The translations under genes and the position numbers were made by a program. DNA of 13,913 nt from Acidobacteria bacterium RIFCSPHIGHO2_01_FULL_67_28. Its GTDB lineage: Bacteria > Acidobacteriota > Terriglobia > Acidiferrales > 2-02-FULL-67-57. This document shows, one piece after another, positions 6,466 through 12,623 of the stretch. Position 1 is the stretch's first letter. Each line of letters opens with the position of its first letter. The stretch covers positions 1-13,913 of the forward strand of contig MEKM01000062.1 in assembly GCA_001766965.1 (NCBI GenBank). The letters are read 5' to 3'. The notes beneath the pieces were generated by a model. It was given only the letters and a program-made list of their open reading frames with translations, was not told where the DNA came from and did no database searches.

Positions 6466-8280
6466 ATGACCGAGCCCGCGCGCATCCGCAACTTCTCCAT
6501 CATCGCCCACATTGACCACGGCAAGTCCACGCTGGCCGACCGCTTGCTCGAGCTCACCGGCGCTTTGAGCCTGCGCGAGCGCAAGGACCAGGTCCTCGAC
6601 TCCATGGACCTCGAGCGCGAGCGCGGCATCACCATCAAGGCCCACGCCGTGCGGCTGAACTATCAGGCCCGCGACGGGCAGGCCTACCAGCTCAACCTCA
6701 TTGATACACCGGGGCACGTGGACTTCAGCTACGAGGTCTCGCGGTCGCTGGCGGCCTGCGACGGGGCGCTGCTCGTCGTCGACGCCTCCCAGGGCGTCGA
6801 GGCCCAGACGCTCGCCAACGCCTACCTCGCCGCCAAGCACAGCCTCGAAATCATCCCCATCATCAACAAAATTGACCTCCCCCAGGCGCGCCTGGAAGAG
6901 ACCGCTGCGCAGATCGAGCACCTGCTGGGGCTGCCGGCCTCGCGGGATTTGCCCATCAGCGCCAAGCTCGGCACCGGCATCGAGGCGGTGCTCGAAGCCA
7001 TCGTGGCGCGCGTGCCGCCGCCGCGGGGCGACGCCGCCGCCCCGCTGCGCGCGCTCATTTTCGACTCCTGGTTCGACTCCTACCGCGGCACCATCGTGCT
7101 GGTGCGGGTCGTGGACGGCGTCCTGCGGCCGAAGATGCGCGTGCGCCTCGTGGCCACCGGCCAGACCTATGAGGTCGAGGAGCTGGGCGTGCTCACGCCC
7201 AAGCCGCTGCGGGTCGAAGCGCTGGCCGCCGGTGAAGTCGGCTTCGTCATCGCCAACATCAAGCGCGTCCACGACGCCCAAGTGGGCGACACCCTCACTG
7301 AACAAGACCCCGCACGGCGGGGCGCGCCCCTGCCCGGCTTTACGCACATCAAGCCGATGGTCTTCGCCGGCCTGTACCCGGCGAGCGCCGAAAACTACGA
7401 GGAGCTGCGCGACGCGCTCGAGAAACTCGCGCTCAACGACTCCGCGCTTTCCTACGAGGCCGAAACCTCCACCGCGCTCGGCTTCGGCTTCCGCGCCGGC
7501 TTCCTCGGCCTGCTCCACATGGAGATCGTGCAGGAGCGCCTGGAGCGGGAGTTCGGGCTGACGCTGGTTTCGACCGCGCCCAGCGTCCGCTACCGGATTC
7601 TGACCAAGAAGGGCGAGGAGGTCGAAGTCGAAAGCCCGGCGCGCTTTCCCCCGCCGGGTGAGATTGACCTCATCGAAGAGCCGATACTTGAGCTCACCAT
7701 CATCACCCCGGCGCAGTACCTCGGGGGGCTTCTGAAGCTCTGCGAAGAGCGCCGCGGCACGCAGAAGAAATTCGACTACATCTCGCCCGAGCGCGTGCTG
7801 CTCCAGTACGAGCTGCCGCTGGCGGAGATGGTGCGCGACTTCTACGACCGGCTGAAGTCCATCTCGCAGGGCTACGCTTCGATGGACTACGAGCTGGCGG
7901 GCTACGGCGCAGCCGACCTGGTGAAGCTCGACATCCTCGTCGCCGGCGAGCCGGTGGACGCCTTCGCCACCATTTGCCACCGCGAGGAAGCCTACGAGCT
8001 CGGCAAGTCGCTGGTCGAGCGCCTGCGGAAGCTGATTCCCCGGCAGCAGTTCGAAGTGGTGTTGCAGGCGGCGCTCGGCAGCCGGGTCATCGCCCGCGAG
8101 ACGGTGCGGCCGCTCCGCAAAGACGTCACCGCCAAGTGCTACGGCGGCGACATCACCCGCAAGCGCAAGCTCCTCGAAAAGCAGCGCGCCGGCAAACGCC
8201 GCATGAAGCGCGTCGGCCGCATCGACATCCCCCAGGAAGCTTTTTTAGCCGTCCTTAAGATTTCCAGTCCTGAAGGATAA
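6466..8280 (+). CDS. lepA: Elongation factor 4 (LepA), ribosome-associated GTPase
   Basis: A 604-residue translational GTPase (E. coli LepA 599). The G domain shows G1 AHIDHGKST, the switch I region ERGITIKA, G3 DTPGHVDF and G4 NKID. The family-specific C-terminal domain ends KRVGRIDIPQEAFLAVLKIS. LepA acts on ribosomes in initiation and 30S biogenesis or back-translocation; its exact role is debated. The ATG at 6466 (MTEPARIRNFSIIAHIDHGK) matches the family, but the only strong Shine-Dalgarno, GGAGGT at 6440-6445, is 20 bases away. A GTG at 6457, 11 bases from it, would add three residues, and a GTG at 6430 would add twelve but precede that site. The last codons (GCT TTT TTA ... GGA TAA) are AT-rich compared with the rest, and the final 11 codons are repeated downstream. 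Confidence 0.97.
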   Translation: MTEPARIRNFSIIAHIDHGKSTLADRLLELTGALSLRERKDQVLDSMDLERERGITIKAHAVRLNYQARDGQAYQLNLIDTPGHVDFSYEVSRSLAACDGALLVVDASQGVEAQTLANAYLAAKHSLEIIPIINKIDLPQARLEETAAQIEHLLGLPASRDLPISAKLGTGIEAVLEAIVARVPPPRGDAAAPLRALIFDSWFDSYRGTIVLVRVVDGVLRPKMRVRLVATGQTYEVEELGVLTPKPLRVEALAAGEVGFVIANIKRVHDAQVGDTLTEQDPARRGAPLPGFTHIKPMVFAGLYPASAENYEELRDALEKLALNDSALSYEAETSTALGFGFRAGFLGLLHMEIVQERLEREFGLTLVSTAPSVRYRILTKKGEEVEVESPARFPPPGEIDLIEEPILELTIITPAQYLGGLLKLCEERRGTQKKFDYISPERVLLQYELPLAEMVRDFYDRLKSISQGYASMDYELAGYGAADLVKLDILVAGEPVDAFATICHREEAYELGKSLVERLRKLIPRQQFEVVLQAALGSRVIARETVRPLRKDVTAKCYGGDITRKRKLLEKQRAGKRRMKRVGRIDIPQEAFLAVLKISSPEG

Positions 8281-8290
8281 AGCCCGGCTA

Positions 8291-8311
8291 ACCCTGAGCG
8301 CAGCCGAAGGG
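8291..8311. repeat. Short palindromic repeat after lepA
   Basis: The 31-base gap between the lepA stop and the duplicated lepA end contains ACCCTGAGCGCAGCCGAAGG, then G. This is a CCCTGAGC...CGAAGGG element of the kind commonly seen scattered in bacterial genomes (the minus strand reads CCCTTCGGCTGCGCTCAGGG). Flanking bases extend it to an imperfect inverted repeat, CTAACCCT against AGGGCTAG. Confidence 0.6.
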
Positions 8312-8347
8312 CTAGCGGTCCTTAAGATCAGCTCACCTGAAGGGTGA
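8312..8347 (+). pseudogene. Duplicated last 11 codons and stop of lepA
   Basis: Codons CTA GCG GTC CTT AAG ATC then AGC TCA CCT GAA GGG TGA read LAVLKISSPEG-stop, identical in amino acids to the true lepA end at 8245-8280. Ten of 36 bases differ, all silently, including two serine codons that switch between the TCN and AGY families and a TAA to TGA stop change. The copy is out of frame with lepA (offset 67 bases), has no start, and is not translated from lepA. The second serine codon to just past its stop also forms a hairpin, CTCACC / GGTGAG at 8332-8348. It is most simply the 3' remnant of a diverged second lepA allele or copy. Confidence 0.8.
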
Positions 8348-8362
8348 GCACAGGAGAGACTG

Positions 8363-8785
8363 TTAGCGGCGGCGCTTCCGCGCTCTGCGGCGCGGGCGAG
8401 CACGCCGCGCCTTCTTGCGGCGCCCGCCACGGCGGGCAGGCTTCCGACGCGGGCGCCGGGCGCGGCGACGGCCCCTCGCTTTCGCTTGGCGTGAACGGGC
8501 GCGCTTCGCCTTGCGGCGCTTCGGCCGGGCCCGCTTTTTGCGCTTGAGCCTGGCCTTCTTTTTCTTCTTCGGCTTGGGCTTGCTAATGGGCGGAGGCGGC
8601 GGCGCGTAGGCGGGCGGATAGGGCGCGGGACGCTCCTCTTCCCCGGGCAGCTCTTCTTCTTCGCCGAGGTCTTCTTCCTCGGGGTAGTCCTCGCCCAGCT
8701 CTTCGTCGCCGCGGCCGAACTCTTCTTCGTCATCGCCGTTGCGCAGCCGCAGCGGGTCAGCCGGCTCGAACTCTTCGCGCGCCAT
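8363..8785 (-). CDS. Small bipolar acidic/basic protein, histone H1-like C-terminus
   Basis: A 140-residue protein in three blocks. Residues 1 to about 52 are strongly acidic (NGDDEEEFGRGDEELG and a further Glu-rich stretch). About 53-70 are proline-rich (APYPPAYAPPPPPISKP). About 71-140 are almost wholly Lys/Arg/Ala/Pro with no acidic residue (PKPKKKKKARLKRKKRARPK and RKKARRARPRRRARKRRR). The tail resembles lysine/arginine-rich histone H1-like or nucleoid-associated tails, so DNA, RNA or polyphosphate binding is plausible, with the acidic head perhaps masking it; neither is proven. Coding status is supported by AGGAGGG six bases before the ATG and a promoter upstream. Low complexity limits homology calls. 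It converges on lepA and stands alone. Confidence 0.7.
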   Translation of the reverse strand: MAREEFEPADPLRLRNGDDEEEFGRGDEELGEDYPEEEDLGEEEELPGEEERPAPYPPAYAPPPPPISKPKPKKKKKARLKRKKRARPKRRKAKRARSRQAKARGRRRARRPRRKPARRGGRRKKARRARPRRRARKRRR

Positions 8786-8817
8786 CCAGCCCTCCTGTGG
8801 CGGCTAAATTCGGGCGC

Positions 8818-8847
8818 ATTAGACGGCCAGGGGCGGGGCTTTGTCAA
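8818..8847 (-). promoter_or_regulatory. Sigma70-type promoter of the H1-like gene
   Basis: On the minus strand TTGACA (8847-8842) is followed after 18 bases by TCTAAT (8823-8818). Transcription would begin near 8811, about 26 bases before the ATG at 8785, leaving room for the AGGAGGG ribosome site. The -35 is a perfect consensus. Confidence 0.6.
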
Positions 8848-8894
8848 GAGGAGTCAGGCAGTTTTGCTAACTAGTTGAAAAAGCTGGCGTTCGC

Positions 8895-10859
8895 TTACTC
8901 GGGCAGGCGCAAGGTATCGCCGGCGCGCAGCTCGCGCTCTTCAAGAAAGGGGTTGGCCTCGCGGATAGCGGCCATCGAAACCCCATAGCGGCGCGACAGG
9001 TCCCACAGCGTTTCGCCGCGCCGCACACGATGCAGGCGCGCGCCCGAATCGCGCGCGCCCGACCCGGGCGAATCGTTGGCGCTACTGACGCGCGACTGTG
9101 CCGCTACCGATCCGCTCTCCGGGACGACCAGCCGCTGGCCGACGCGGATGACCGAGCGCAGCGTGAGGCCGTTGGCCTCGGCCAGCGCCTGCGCGCTCAC
9201 CCCGTGGCGAGCGGCGATGGCCGAGAGCGTGTCGCCGGCTTCGACCGTGTAGCGGTCGCCGGGAGCGCTGCGGCGGTTGCGGCTCGGTCGCGGCGCGGCG
9301 GCGCGAGAGTCACCCGTGGGGATGACCAGCACGTCGCCGGGACGGATGAGAGAGCGGAGGGAAATATTGTTGGCGGCGGCGAGGGCGTAGGTGCCGACGC
9401 CGTAGCGGGCGGCGATGCCGGAGAGCGTTTCGCCGCGGCGGACGTTGTGGCGCTGCCAGTCGACGAGCTTCGCTTCCGGCAGCGCCGGCAGCGCCGCCAG
9501 CAAAGTCCCGGACGTCCCCGGCGGCACATACAGGACGAAATCCTCCCGCCGGGGCGTGACCCCGCGCAGCACCTGCGGGTTCAGCTCTTCAAGCTCGGCG
9601 GCGCTGACGCCGATGGCCTCGGCGAGCCGCCGCAGCTCGACCGGCTTCCCAAGCGTCACGCTCTCGAAGCGCAGCGGCGGCTCGGGCTCGACTTCGATCC
9701 CGTAGCGCGCCGGGTCTTTGGCGATGAGCGCCACGGCGAGAATGATGGGGACATAGTTCCGGGTCTCGCGCGGCAGCAGGCGCCGCTCAAGCAGCTCCCA
9801 GTAATCCTTTTCGCGGGCGCGGGCGAGCGCGCGCTCGACGCGCCCGGGGCCGCTGTTGTAAGCGGCCATGGCCAGGTACCAGTCGCCGAACTGCCCGTAC
9901 AAATCGCGCAGGTGGCGCGCGGCGGCGCGGGTGGACTTCACCGGGTCGCGCCGCTCGTCCACCCACCAATCGATCTTCAAATCGTACTCGCGGGCGCGGT
10001 AGCTGACGAACTGCCAGAGCCCGACGGCGCGGGCGCGGGAGCGGGCGTGCGGCTGGAAGGCGCTCTCGGCCTGGGCGAGATAAATCAAGTCCTGCGGCAG
10101 ACCCTCCTCGGCCAGCACGCCGGCGATGAGCTCGCGGTAGCGCCCGGCGCGGCGCAGGCCGGTCTCGACGATGCGCCGCCCGCGCGCGGTGTTCTGGAAG
10201 AAGTTGAGCACGCTTAAGACGCGCTCGTTGACCGTGAGCGGCAGGTCGCCGCCCGCCAGCCCGGCCAGCTCCTGCACGACCTGGGCGCGGAGCTTCGGGT
10301 CAAGCGGGAAAGTAAGCGGAGCCACCTGCTCGATGGCGGCGGGGACGTCGCCGGGCTCTTCGCCGGCGGCGTCGCGCAGCGCCGTGAGCTCGAGCTCGTG
10401 GATGCGGTCAACCAGCGAATCGAAGCCGTAGAGCAGCCGCGGGTCCTCGCGCACGGCGTGCGGCGAAGCCAGCAGCCCTCCCAGGGCGCGGTCGAACTCC
10501 AGCCGGGCGGCGTCAAACTCGCCGGCGCGGTGGAGCTCCTCGCCACGCTCAAAGGCGGCCTCGGCCTGGTCGAGCGTCTGCTCGACCGGGTCGGGGACGT
10601 CACTGCCGAGATAGCGCAGGAGCGGCGGGCGCAGAGGGGCGTCGCGCGGGCCGAGAACGATGTCGGCGAGCTCATCCGGCGCCCGCTTGCCCGCAGCCGT
10701 TTTCGCCTTGCCCGATTCGGGCTTGCCGCCGGTCTTCGCTCCCGGCAACTGCGCGCTCTCCGGCTCGCAGCCGGCCGCCAGCAACGCCAGCGCGAGCAGA
10801 GAAATCCCCAGCGCGCCGCGCTCGACAAATTTCTTGCCGCCCGCCTGCAAGAACCTCAC
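8895..10859 (-). CDS. mltD: MltD-like membrane-bound lytic transglycosylase with LysM repeats
   Basis: A 654-residue lipoprotein that would cleave the MurNAc-GlcNAc bond of peptidoglycan to 1,6-anhydroMurNAc. The N-terminus has a signal peptide and lipobox LLAAGC with lipidated Cys31. The lysozyme-like SLT domain (about 230-365) contains LIYLAQAESAF with catalytic Glu265, AVGLWQFVSYRAREY, DWWVDERRDPVKST and MAAYNSGPGRVE. A degenerate LysM-like segment is followed by three clear LysM modules at about 470-513, 534-580 and 607-654 (RRGETLSGIAARYGV, EAGDTLSAIAARHGV, RRGETLWDLSRRYGV), joined by Ser/Arg/Ala-rich linkers. The SLT-LysM order is that of MltD. The region between lipobox and SLT (about 32-225) is helical and unassigned. 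It has its own promoter and diverges from the HAMP/pilin operon. Confidence 0.93.
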   Translation of the reverse strand: MRFLQAGGKKFVERGALGISLLALALLAAGCEPESAQLPGAKTGGKPESGKAKTAAGKRAPDELADIVLGPRDAPLRPPLLRYLGSDVPDPVEQTLDQAEAAFERGEELHRAGEFDAARLEFDRALGGLLASPHAVREDPRLLYGFDSLVDRIHELELTALRDAAGEEPGDVPAAIEQVAPLTFPLDPKLRAQVVQELAGLAGGDLPLTVNERVLSVLNFFQNTARGRRIVETGLRRAGRYRELIAGVLAEEGLPQDLIYLAQAESAFQPHARSRARAVGLWQFVSYRAREYDLKIDWWVDERRDPVKSTRAAARHLRDLYGQFGDWYLAMAAYNSGPGRVERALARAREKDYWELLERRLLPRETRNYVPIILAVALIAKDPARYGIEVEPEPPLRFESVTLGKPVELRRLAEAIGVSAAELEELNPQVLRGVTPRREDFVLYVPPGTSGTLLAALPALPEAKLVDWQRHNVRRGETLSGIAARYGVGTYALAAANNISLRSLIRPGDVLVIPTGDSRAAAPRPSRNRRSAPGDRYTVEAGDTLSAIAARHGVSAQALAEANGLTLRSVIRVGQRLVVPESGSVAAQSRVSSANDSPGSGARDSGARLHRVRRGETLWDLSRRYGVSMAAIREANPFLEERELRAGDTLRLPE

Positions 10860-10918
10860 CTCCGGCCCTGCCCCGCCCCCATGGTTCGGGGCTTCGGGGA
10901 GCGCCCGAATATCCGCCG

Positions 10919-10948
10919 ATTCTACAAGGGCGCTTCGCCGCCTGTCTA
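10919..10948 (-). promoter_or_regulatory. Likely promoter of the lytic transglycosylase gene
   Basis: The minus strand reads TAGACA (10948-10943), 18 bases, then TAGAAT (10924-10919). The predicted start near 10912 leaves a leader of about 50 bases before the ATG at 10859. One mismatch from consensus in each box; spacing one base over optimum. Confidence 0.45.
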
Positions 10949-10983
10949 CGCCTTCCCTTTGGACGCCCCGCGGGCGGGGAAGG

Positions 10984-11021
10984 CCTGCCTGCCCTGCCTG
11001 CGGCAGGCAGGCGCAGGCAGG
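10984..11021. repeat. Nested palindrome of CCTGCC/GGCAGG units (REP-like)
   Basis: The core CCTGCCTGC-G-GCAGGCAGG (10993-11011) is a perfect palindrome around one base. Outer copies CCTGCCTG (10984-10991) and CAGGCAGG (11014-11021) extend it to a nested cruciform. It lies between divergent promoters and ends two bases before the TTGACT -35 box of the plus-strand operon. A close relative is at 2496-2514. A role as an insulator, supercoiling-sensitive element or plain mobile repeat cannot be separated from sequence alone. Confidence 0.75.
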
Positions 11022-11023
11022 TT

Positions 11024-11052
11024 TTGACTCCGGGGCGGGAGGACGGTATGAT
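11024..11052 (+). promoter_or_regulatory. Sigma70-type promoter of the HAMP/pilin operon
   Basis: TTGACT (11024-11029), exactly 17 bases, then TATGAT (11047-11052), one mismatch from consensus in each box. Transcription would start near 11059, giving a 60-base leader before the ATG at 11119. Confidence 0.65.
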
Positions 11053-11118
11053 GCTGCGTCCGCTCGTTCCGGCCCGGGGTTGCGGCGCGGCCGCTAATTG
11101 ATGTGAAGGAGTCGAAGT

Positions 11119-11730
11119 ATGGCCTCTTATGCCAGCCCTGTTTCCGGCGCCCGCAAGCTGGTGCGCCGGCGGTTGATTGTGGACGCGCCTTTTCAGTTGC
11201 GGGCGCTGCTGCCGCTGATTCTCTTCGTCGCGATTTACCTCGCCCTGATGGGGCTGACCTTCTACCGCCTGCACACCGCCGCGGCCGCCGAGCCTGACCC
11301 GGGCGTGCGCGCCATCCTGGCGGCGCAACTGAACAATCTGCACCTCCACTTCTGGCCGGTGCTGGGGGTGGCGGGCCTGCTGGCTATCTACTACAACCTG
11401 TACTGGTCGCTGCGGGTGGCGGGGCCGCTCTACCGCCTGCACCGCACCCTGACCGAGCTGGCCGAAGGCGAAGTCAAGCCGCTGCGCTTCCGCCGCCGCG
11501 ACGAGTTCAAGATCTTCGAAGAAGACGTCGCCCAGCTAAGCCAGAAGATGAAGTTGATCGCCACCCGCAACCGCGATATCCTGTTTGCCGTGCACGGCCA
11601 CCTGAAGAAACTGGCCGAGCGGCTGGCGGCCGACGAGATCATCGCCCGCGCCGACCTGGACGAGGCGGTGCGGGCCATGCTGGCCCAGCTCGAAAAAGCG
11701 CCCGAGATCGGCGTGGCGGTGCGGCGGTAG
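11119..11730 (+). CDS. Two-TM membrane protein with HAMP-like domain
   Basis: A 203-residue inner-membrane protein of unknown function. A basic N-terminus (KLVRRRLIVD) is followed by TM1 (about 27-48, ALLPLILFVAIYLALMGLTF), a short external segment of about 25 residues, TM2 (about 74-95, FWPVLGVAGLLAIYYNLYW), then a HAMP-like linker (SLRVAGPLYRLHRTLTELAE...RRRDEFKIFEEDVAQLSQKM). The rest is a helical tail without any kinase, MCP or GGDEF output domain. This is the shape of a receptor membrane stub, so it probably signals by partner contact or serves in assembly. AAGGAG lies 7 bases before the ATG, and a strong promoter precedes it. It is 10 bases from the pilin-like gene, so the two form an operon and a shared envelope role is likely. 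Confidence 0.8.
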   Translation: MASYASPVSGARKLVRRRLIVDAPFQLRALLPLILFVAIYLALMGLTFYRLHTAAAAEPDPGVRAILAAQLNNLHLHFWPVLGVAGLLAIYYNLYWSLRVAGPLYRLHRTLTELAEGEVKPLRFRRRDEFKIFEEDVAQLSQKMKLIATRNRDILFAVHGHLKKLAERLAADEIIARADLDEAVRAMLAQLEKAPEIGVAVRR

Positions 11731-11740
11731 GACGGTTCCG

Positions 11741-12241
11741 ATGAACTGGCGGCGCAGAGAGAAAGGCTTCAGCCTCCCGGAGCTGATGGTGGTACTCGCC
11801 ATCATCATGCTCCTGGTGGTGCTGGCCGTGCCCCGCTACCGCAAGAGCAAGCAGGTGGCGGAAGACGCCGCCGCCCAGGCCAACCTCAAGAGCATCCACA
11901 CCGCCCAGGAAGCCCACCGCATCTCGAACGGCGAGTACGCCCCCAACTTCTCGACGCTGGCCGGCCCCGGGAGGAGCCTCCCGGTAGTGGGCGGCGGCGG
12001 GGACGGCGGCGGCGAAGGCGGCAGCAGCAGCTCCGTCATGGTCTACCACGGCTACATCTACCGCATGACGCGCCCGCTGACGGACGAATACACCGTGACC
12101 GCCGAGCCCGTCGAAGACCGCAGCACCCGGCCCCACTTGTCCATCAACCAGACCGGCGCCATCTCCGCCTCGGGCGGCTCGGGTAGCTCGGGCCCCGTCG
12201 GCGGCATCGGCGGCAAGAAGAAAGACGAAGACAAGAAGTAG
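11741..12241 (+). CDS. Type IV pilin-like / pseudopilin protein
   Basis: A 166-residue prepilin. The leader MNWRRREKG ends in the Gly that prepilin peptidase cuts after, followed by FSLPELMVVLAIIMLLVVLA: Phe at +1, Pro at +4, Glu at +5, then the hydrophobic helix, as in PilA and GspG. After the helix comes a conserved-type alpha segment (ANLKSIHTAQEAHRISNGEY) typical of acidobacterial and deltaproteobacterial pilins. The globular part is odd: a Gly/Ser-rich loop (VVGGGGDGGGEGGSSSS), then a beta region (YHGYIYRMTRPLTDEYTVTA), and a low-complexity Gly/Ser then charged tail GKKKDEDKK. No cysteines are visible for a disulfide loop. It is second in an operon with the HAMP-like protein; AGGA lies about 9 bases upstream of the ATG. 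Whether it is a major pilin, minor pilin or type II secretion pseudopilin is open. Confidence 0.88.
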   Translation: MNWRRREKGFSLPELMVVLAIIMLLVVLAVPRYRKSKQVAEDAAAQANLKSIHTAQEAHRISNGEYAPNFSTLAGPGRSLPVVGGGGDGGGEGGSSSSVMVYHGYIYRMTRPLTDEYTVTAEPVEDRSTRPHLSINQTGAISASGGSGSSGPVGGIGGKKKDEDKK

Positions 12242-12329
12242 CCTCCCGGCCGGTCGGCCCTTCTTCCAGAATCGCTCCCTGGGTGCGCGGGTGTCTCTTC
12301 GGGGAAAGAGAACGCCAGACAAAAGAAAA

Positions 12330-12416
12330 GGGCACGATCCGGAGTTCGGGCGTTGGGCGAGGTTCGCTGAATCTCTCGTCGCCGCTGGCGAGAGCCAGCA
12401 ATCCCGGATCGTGCCC
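12330..12416. other. Long inverted repeat: structured RNA or minus-strand terminator
   Basis: GGGCACGATCCGG (12330-12342) and CCGGATCGTGCCC (12404-12416) are perfect 13-bp inverted arms around 61 bases. Inside, on the plus strand, GCTGGC-GAGA-GCCAGC (12384-12399) is a 6-bp hairpin capped by a GNRA tetraloop, and GCGA-GGT-TCGC forms a smaller one, giving a possible three-way junction. On the minus strand the structure is followed directly by TTTTCTTTTG, so it could end transcripts coming from the trans-sulfuration gene. GNRA on one strand and a T-tract on the other leave the orientation undecided. I do not recognise a named RNA family. Confidence 0.55.
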
Positions 12417-12459
12417 GTGGACTTCTGGGTTTCTTCTACTCCCGGGAGGTCGGCTTGGC

Positions 12460-12475
12460 TGTGACGACGGTCACA
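12460..12475. promoter_or_regulatory. CRP-type dyad TGTGA-N6-TCACA
   Basis: TGTGACGACGGTCACA matches the CRP/FNR-family half-site arrangement exactly. No gene starts next to it: both flanking genes converge on this gap. It is therefore a site candidate only, and may be chance or a small hairpin. Confidence 0.25.
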
Positions 12476-12488
12476 TGCCGGACGGCCA

Positions 12489-12554
12489 TCAGGCCAGGGC
12501 GTGCTTCATGTCAGCGATGAGGCCTGCCCGCCGACCTTCGTAGACACGGACGGT
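12489..12554 (-). pseudogene. Relic C-terminus of a second trans-sulfuration enzyme gene
   Basis: The minus strand at 12521-12489 reads LIADMKHALA-stop. The intact gene ends LIADLKQALA-stop, with 27 of 33 bases identical. Further upstream the relic reads TVR (12554-12546), where the intact protein has TVRLSIG, with an indel of about two codons between. No more of the gene is recognisable because the hairpin repeat at 12557 intervenes. It is too short for a functional gene; I read it as the tail of a tandem paralogue or a replaced allele. Confidence 0.65.
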
Positions 12555-12556
12555 AG

Positions 12557-12609
12557 GGCACGGCTTTAGCCGTGCCATTCGGGTGTAAGAAACGGGGGGC
12601 TTTAGCCCC
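12557..12609. repeat. Double hairpin repeat GGCACGGCT/AGCCGTGCC plus GGGGCT/AGCCCC
   Basis: GGCACGGCTTTAGCCGTGCC (12557-12576) has 9-bp perfect arms with a TT loop. GGGGCT-TT-AGCCCC (12596-12609) is a second hairpin with the same TTTAGCC logic. I recognise this pair as a family common in acidobacterial genomes (from memory). It ends 14 bases from the stop of the trans-sulfuration gene and may cap or stabilise the 3' end of its message; no T-tract follows on the minus strand. Confidence 0.75.
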
Positions 12610-12623
12610 TGAGGGATCTCGCC

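Larger units (their letters stand above)
12242..12623. other. 382-base convergent intergenic region rich in structures
   Basis: I see no convincing protein gene here. From left to right it holds a 6-bp hairpin TCTCTT-CGGGGA-AAGAGA (12294-12311), a 13-bp inverted repeat with internal hairpin (12330-12416), a TGTGA-N6-TCACA dyad (12460-12475), a relic of a second trans-sulfuration gene end (12489-12554) and a double hairpin repeat (12557-12609). Small ORFs across it lack ribosome sites and family resemblance. Confidence 0.7.

Noticed and set aside
6397..7980. Minus-strand 527-codon ORF opposite lepA
   Set aside because: Antisense shadow of an unmistakable LepA, no motif, composition typical of complement frames.
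9030..10217. Plus-strand ORF opposite the lytic transglycosylase
   Set aside because: Antisense to SLT and LysM modules whose motifs are intact; no ribosome site or family resemblance.
12144..12401. Minus-strand 85-codon ORF starting inside the inverted repeat
   Set aside because: It runs through the inverted repeat into the pilin gene's end, has no ribosome binding site, and its peptide follows the repeat arms.
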